Shown here in pieces: positions 63,101 to 64,000 of a DNA stretch of 64,000 nucleotides. The notes below the pieces were generated by a model. It was not told the origin of the DNA. It saw only the letters and a list, made by a program, of their open reading frames with translations, and did not search any database. This DNA comes from Warburgia ugandensis (lineage: Eukaryota; Streptophyta; Magnoliopsida; Canellales; Canellaceae). The stretch lies in contig CP141127.1 in assembly GCA_035236585.1 (NCBI GenBank), positions 76,489,495 to 76,553,494 on the forward strand, given 5' to 3'. Position 1 is the stretch's first letter. Every line of letters begins with the position of its first letter. Made by a program: the position numbers and the translations under genes.

Positions 63101-64000
63101 AAAGCAGAAGGATGGATTTGAGCGACCATTGTGCTACTCACCAAGTAAAAGAGGCGTGATATATGGCAAGCAATTACTCATCTTGTTCCTGCTAGATAGC
63201 ATCATTCCTCCTGCAGCCCCCCTTTTCATTCATGATAAAACATTTTTTTATAGATCTAAGTCATTCACCATCTTCAAAATCCCAACCACAACACAATTCT
63301 AATGACTTGTTTACCAAAAATATACTGTCGTATTGTTTTACCTTAAGAAACATAAATTAAAGCACTGAATAGGCATGAAATTTTATGTCAAGCTGATCTA
63401 AGTCATTACTAGCATGATGAATAGGTGAGATTGACAAAAAGAAAAAACGTTTTACCATGTATGAAAAAAGGGTATACTCCTTCCTCTCCTTCATATTGTG
63501 TACTATTACCCGGACACTCAATGATGTTCAAAGTTAAACTTTACCTTCTCCATTATCAAATTAAAGGAAGTAATGATAGGGAAGTCATGCTGCAAAAGCT
63601 CTGTCCTAATCATCTTCGTAACAAAGACAACTACCTCAGACTTCGTTCCTGCACTCTATATATAGTTCTATGCAATTACTCAAGGAATGTCAAAGAAGTA
63701 AATTCACGATCGAATAACATGACTTAAAAGGTAGTTTTAGATGTTAAAGATGACGACTGATAGCAAGTCGCAATAAATATCTCTCAAGAAAGCATATGGC
63801 AATGAAGTTTCACATTTGATCAAGCAATCGATGAACAAATACGGTCATCTGATAACTGTAACACGAGAAACAGCAGTCTAGTTTGATCAAGAAGGGAATT
63901 GAAAGGAAACTTGAGCATGATGTTGGCATTATATGGTTTCTTTCTTTTCAAAATGTGTTACACATGACGAGTTTTTTCGTCTTTCGATAGAATTACAGAG
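60181..64000. other. Sequence without recognised gene or element
   Basis: Both strands are full of stops. The longest frame, 63425-63727 plus, shows no motif. An (ATATT)n-like stretch lies at 61696-61720 and a run of 16 A at 62766-62781. From about 62.9 kb the DNA has none of the LTR words seen elsewhere and may be low-copy, but nothing coding can be supported. Confidence 0.4.

Noticed and set aside
63425..63727. 100-codon plus frame near the right edge
   Set aside because: No motif or homology that I recognise; length is within chance for this much sequence.

Overview
The window looks like repeat-dense nuclear DNA of a seed plant. It is AT-rich, has no convincing host gene on either strand, and consists largely of decayed Ty3/gypsy LTR retrotransposons of plant-specific lineages: Tekay/Del-like chromovirus, Athila and Tat-like. 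They sit inside one another and are sprinkled with long GA/CT microsatellites. The sequence does not let me say monocot or dicot.

Layout. 1-11.3 kb: a long LTR of the TGTAAC...CACA type ending at 3369, an L-family LTR fragment, a probable Ty1/copia LTR remnant (about 5.2-6.2 kb), an isolated RNase H fragment (minus, about 8.0-8.3 kb) and a candidate solo LTR at 8297-9571. About 12.3-14.5 kb: gag/protease of a minus-strand Athila-like element. Its leader is interrupted at 14,506 and resumes at 28,001, because a Tekay/Del-like element (14,506-27,995, TSD GGTTG) landed in it. That element has both LTRs, a tRNA-iMet-type primer site, gag, protease, RT, RNase H, integrase and a polypurine tract, all full of stops. 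Its integrase/tail junction is split in turn by a solo LTR (22,063-24,535, TSD GATCT). The Athila-like element continues through its leader, a primer site resembling tRNA-Asp, and its 5' LTR (30,737-32,492, minus). A same-family solo LTR in the opposite direction (28,704-30,688) lies 48 bp away.

33.4-38.3 kb: a second minus-strand Athila-like remnant (gag, leader, LTR 36,243-37,699). 41.2-53.7 kb: a plus-strand Athila-like element with protease, RT, RNase H, integrase, a 3' region, a polypurine tract at 50,830-50,846 and a 3' LTR at 50,847-53,655. Its integrase zinc finger is cut by a solo LTR (43,327-45,166, TSD AAAAT), and another LTR (about 47,845-50,056) lies between two divergent copies of its 3' region. 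53.7-57.0 kb: a repeat that also exists, inverted, at 39.2-41.2 kb. The right copy holds a solo LTR (54,786-56,822, TSD CTAGA) that the left copy lacks. 57-60.2 kb: leader-like, LTR-end and Tat-like gag debris. 60.2-64 kb: nothing recognisable.

Nothing here appears able to move by itself: every pol region carries stops or frameshifts. The value of the window is its readable history: at least three levels of nesting, four solo LTRs with perfect or convincing 5-bp target duplications, decay concentrated at CHG/CG sites, and microsatellites that grew inside LTRs after insertion. I did not find a new biological system; the strongest observations are structural.
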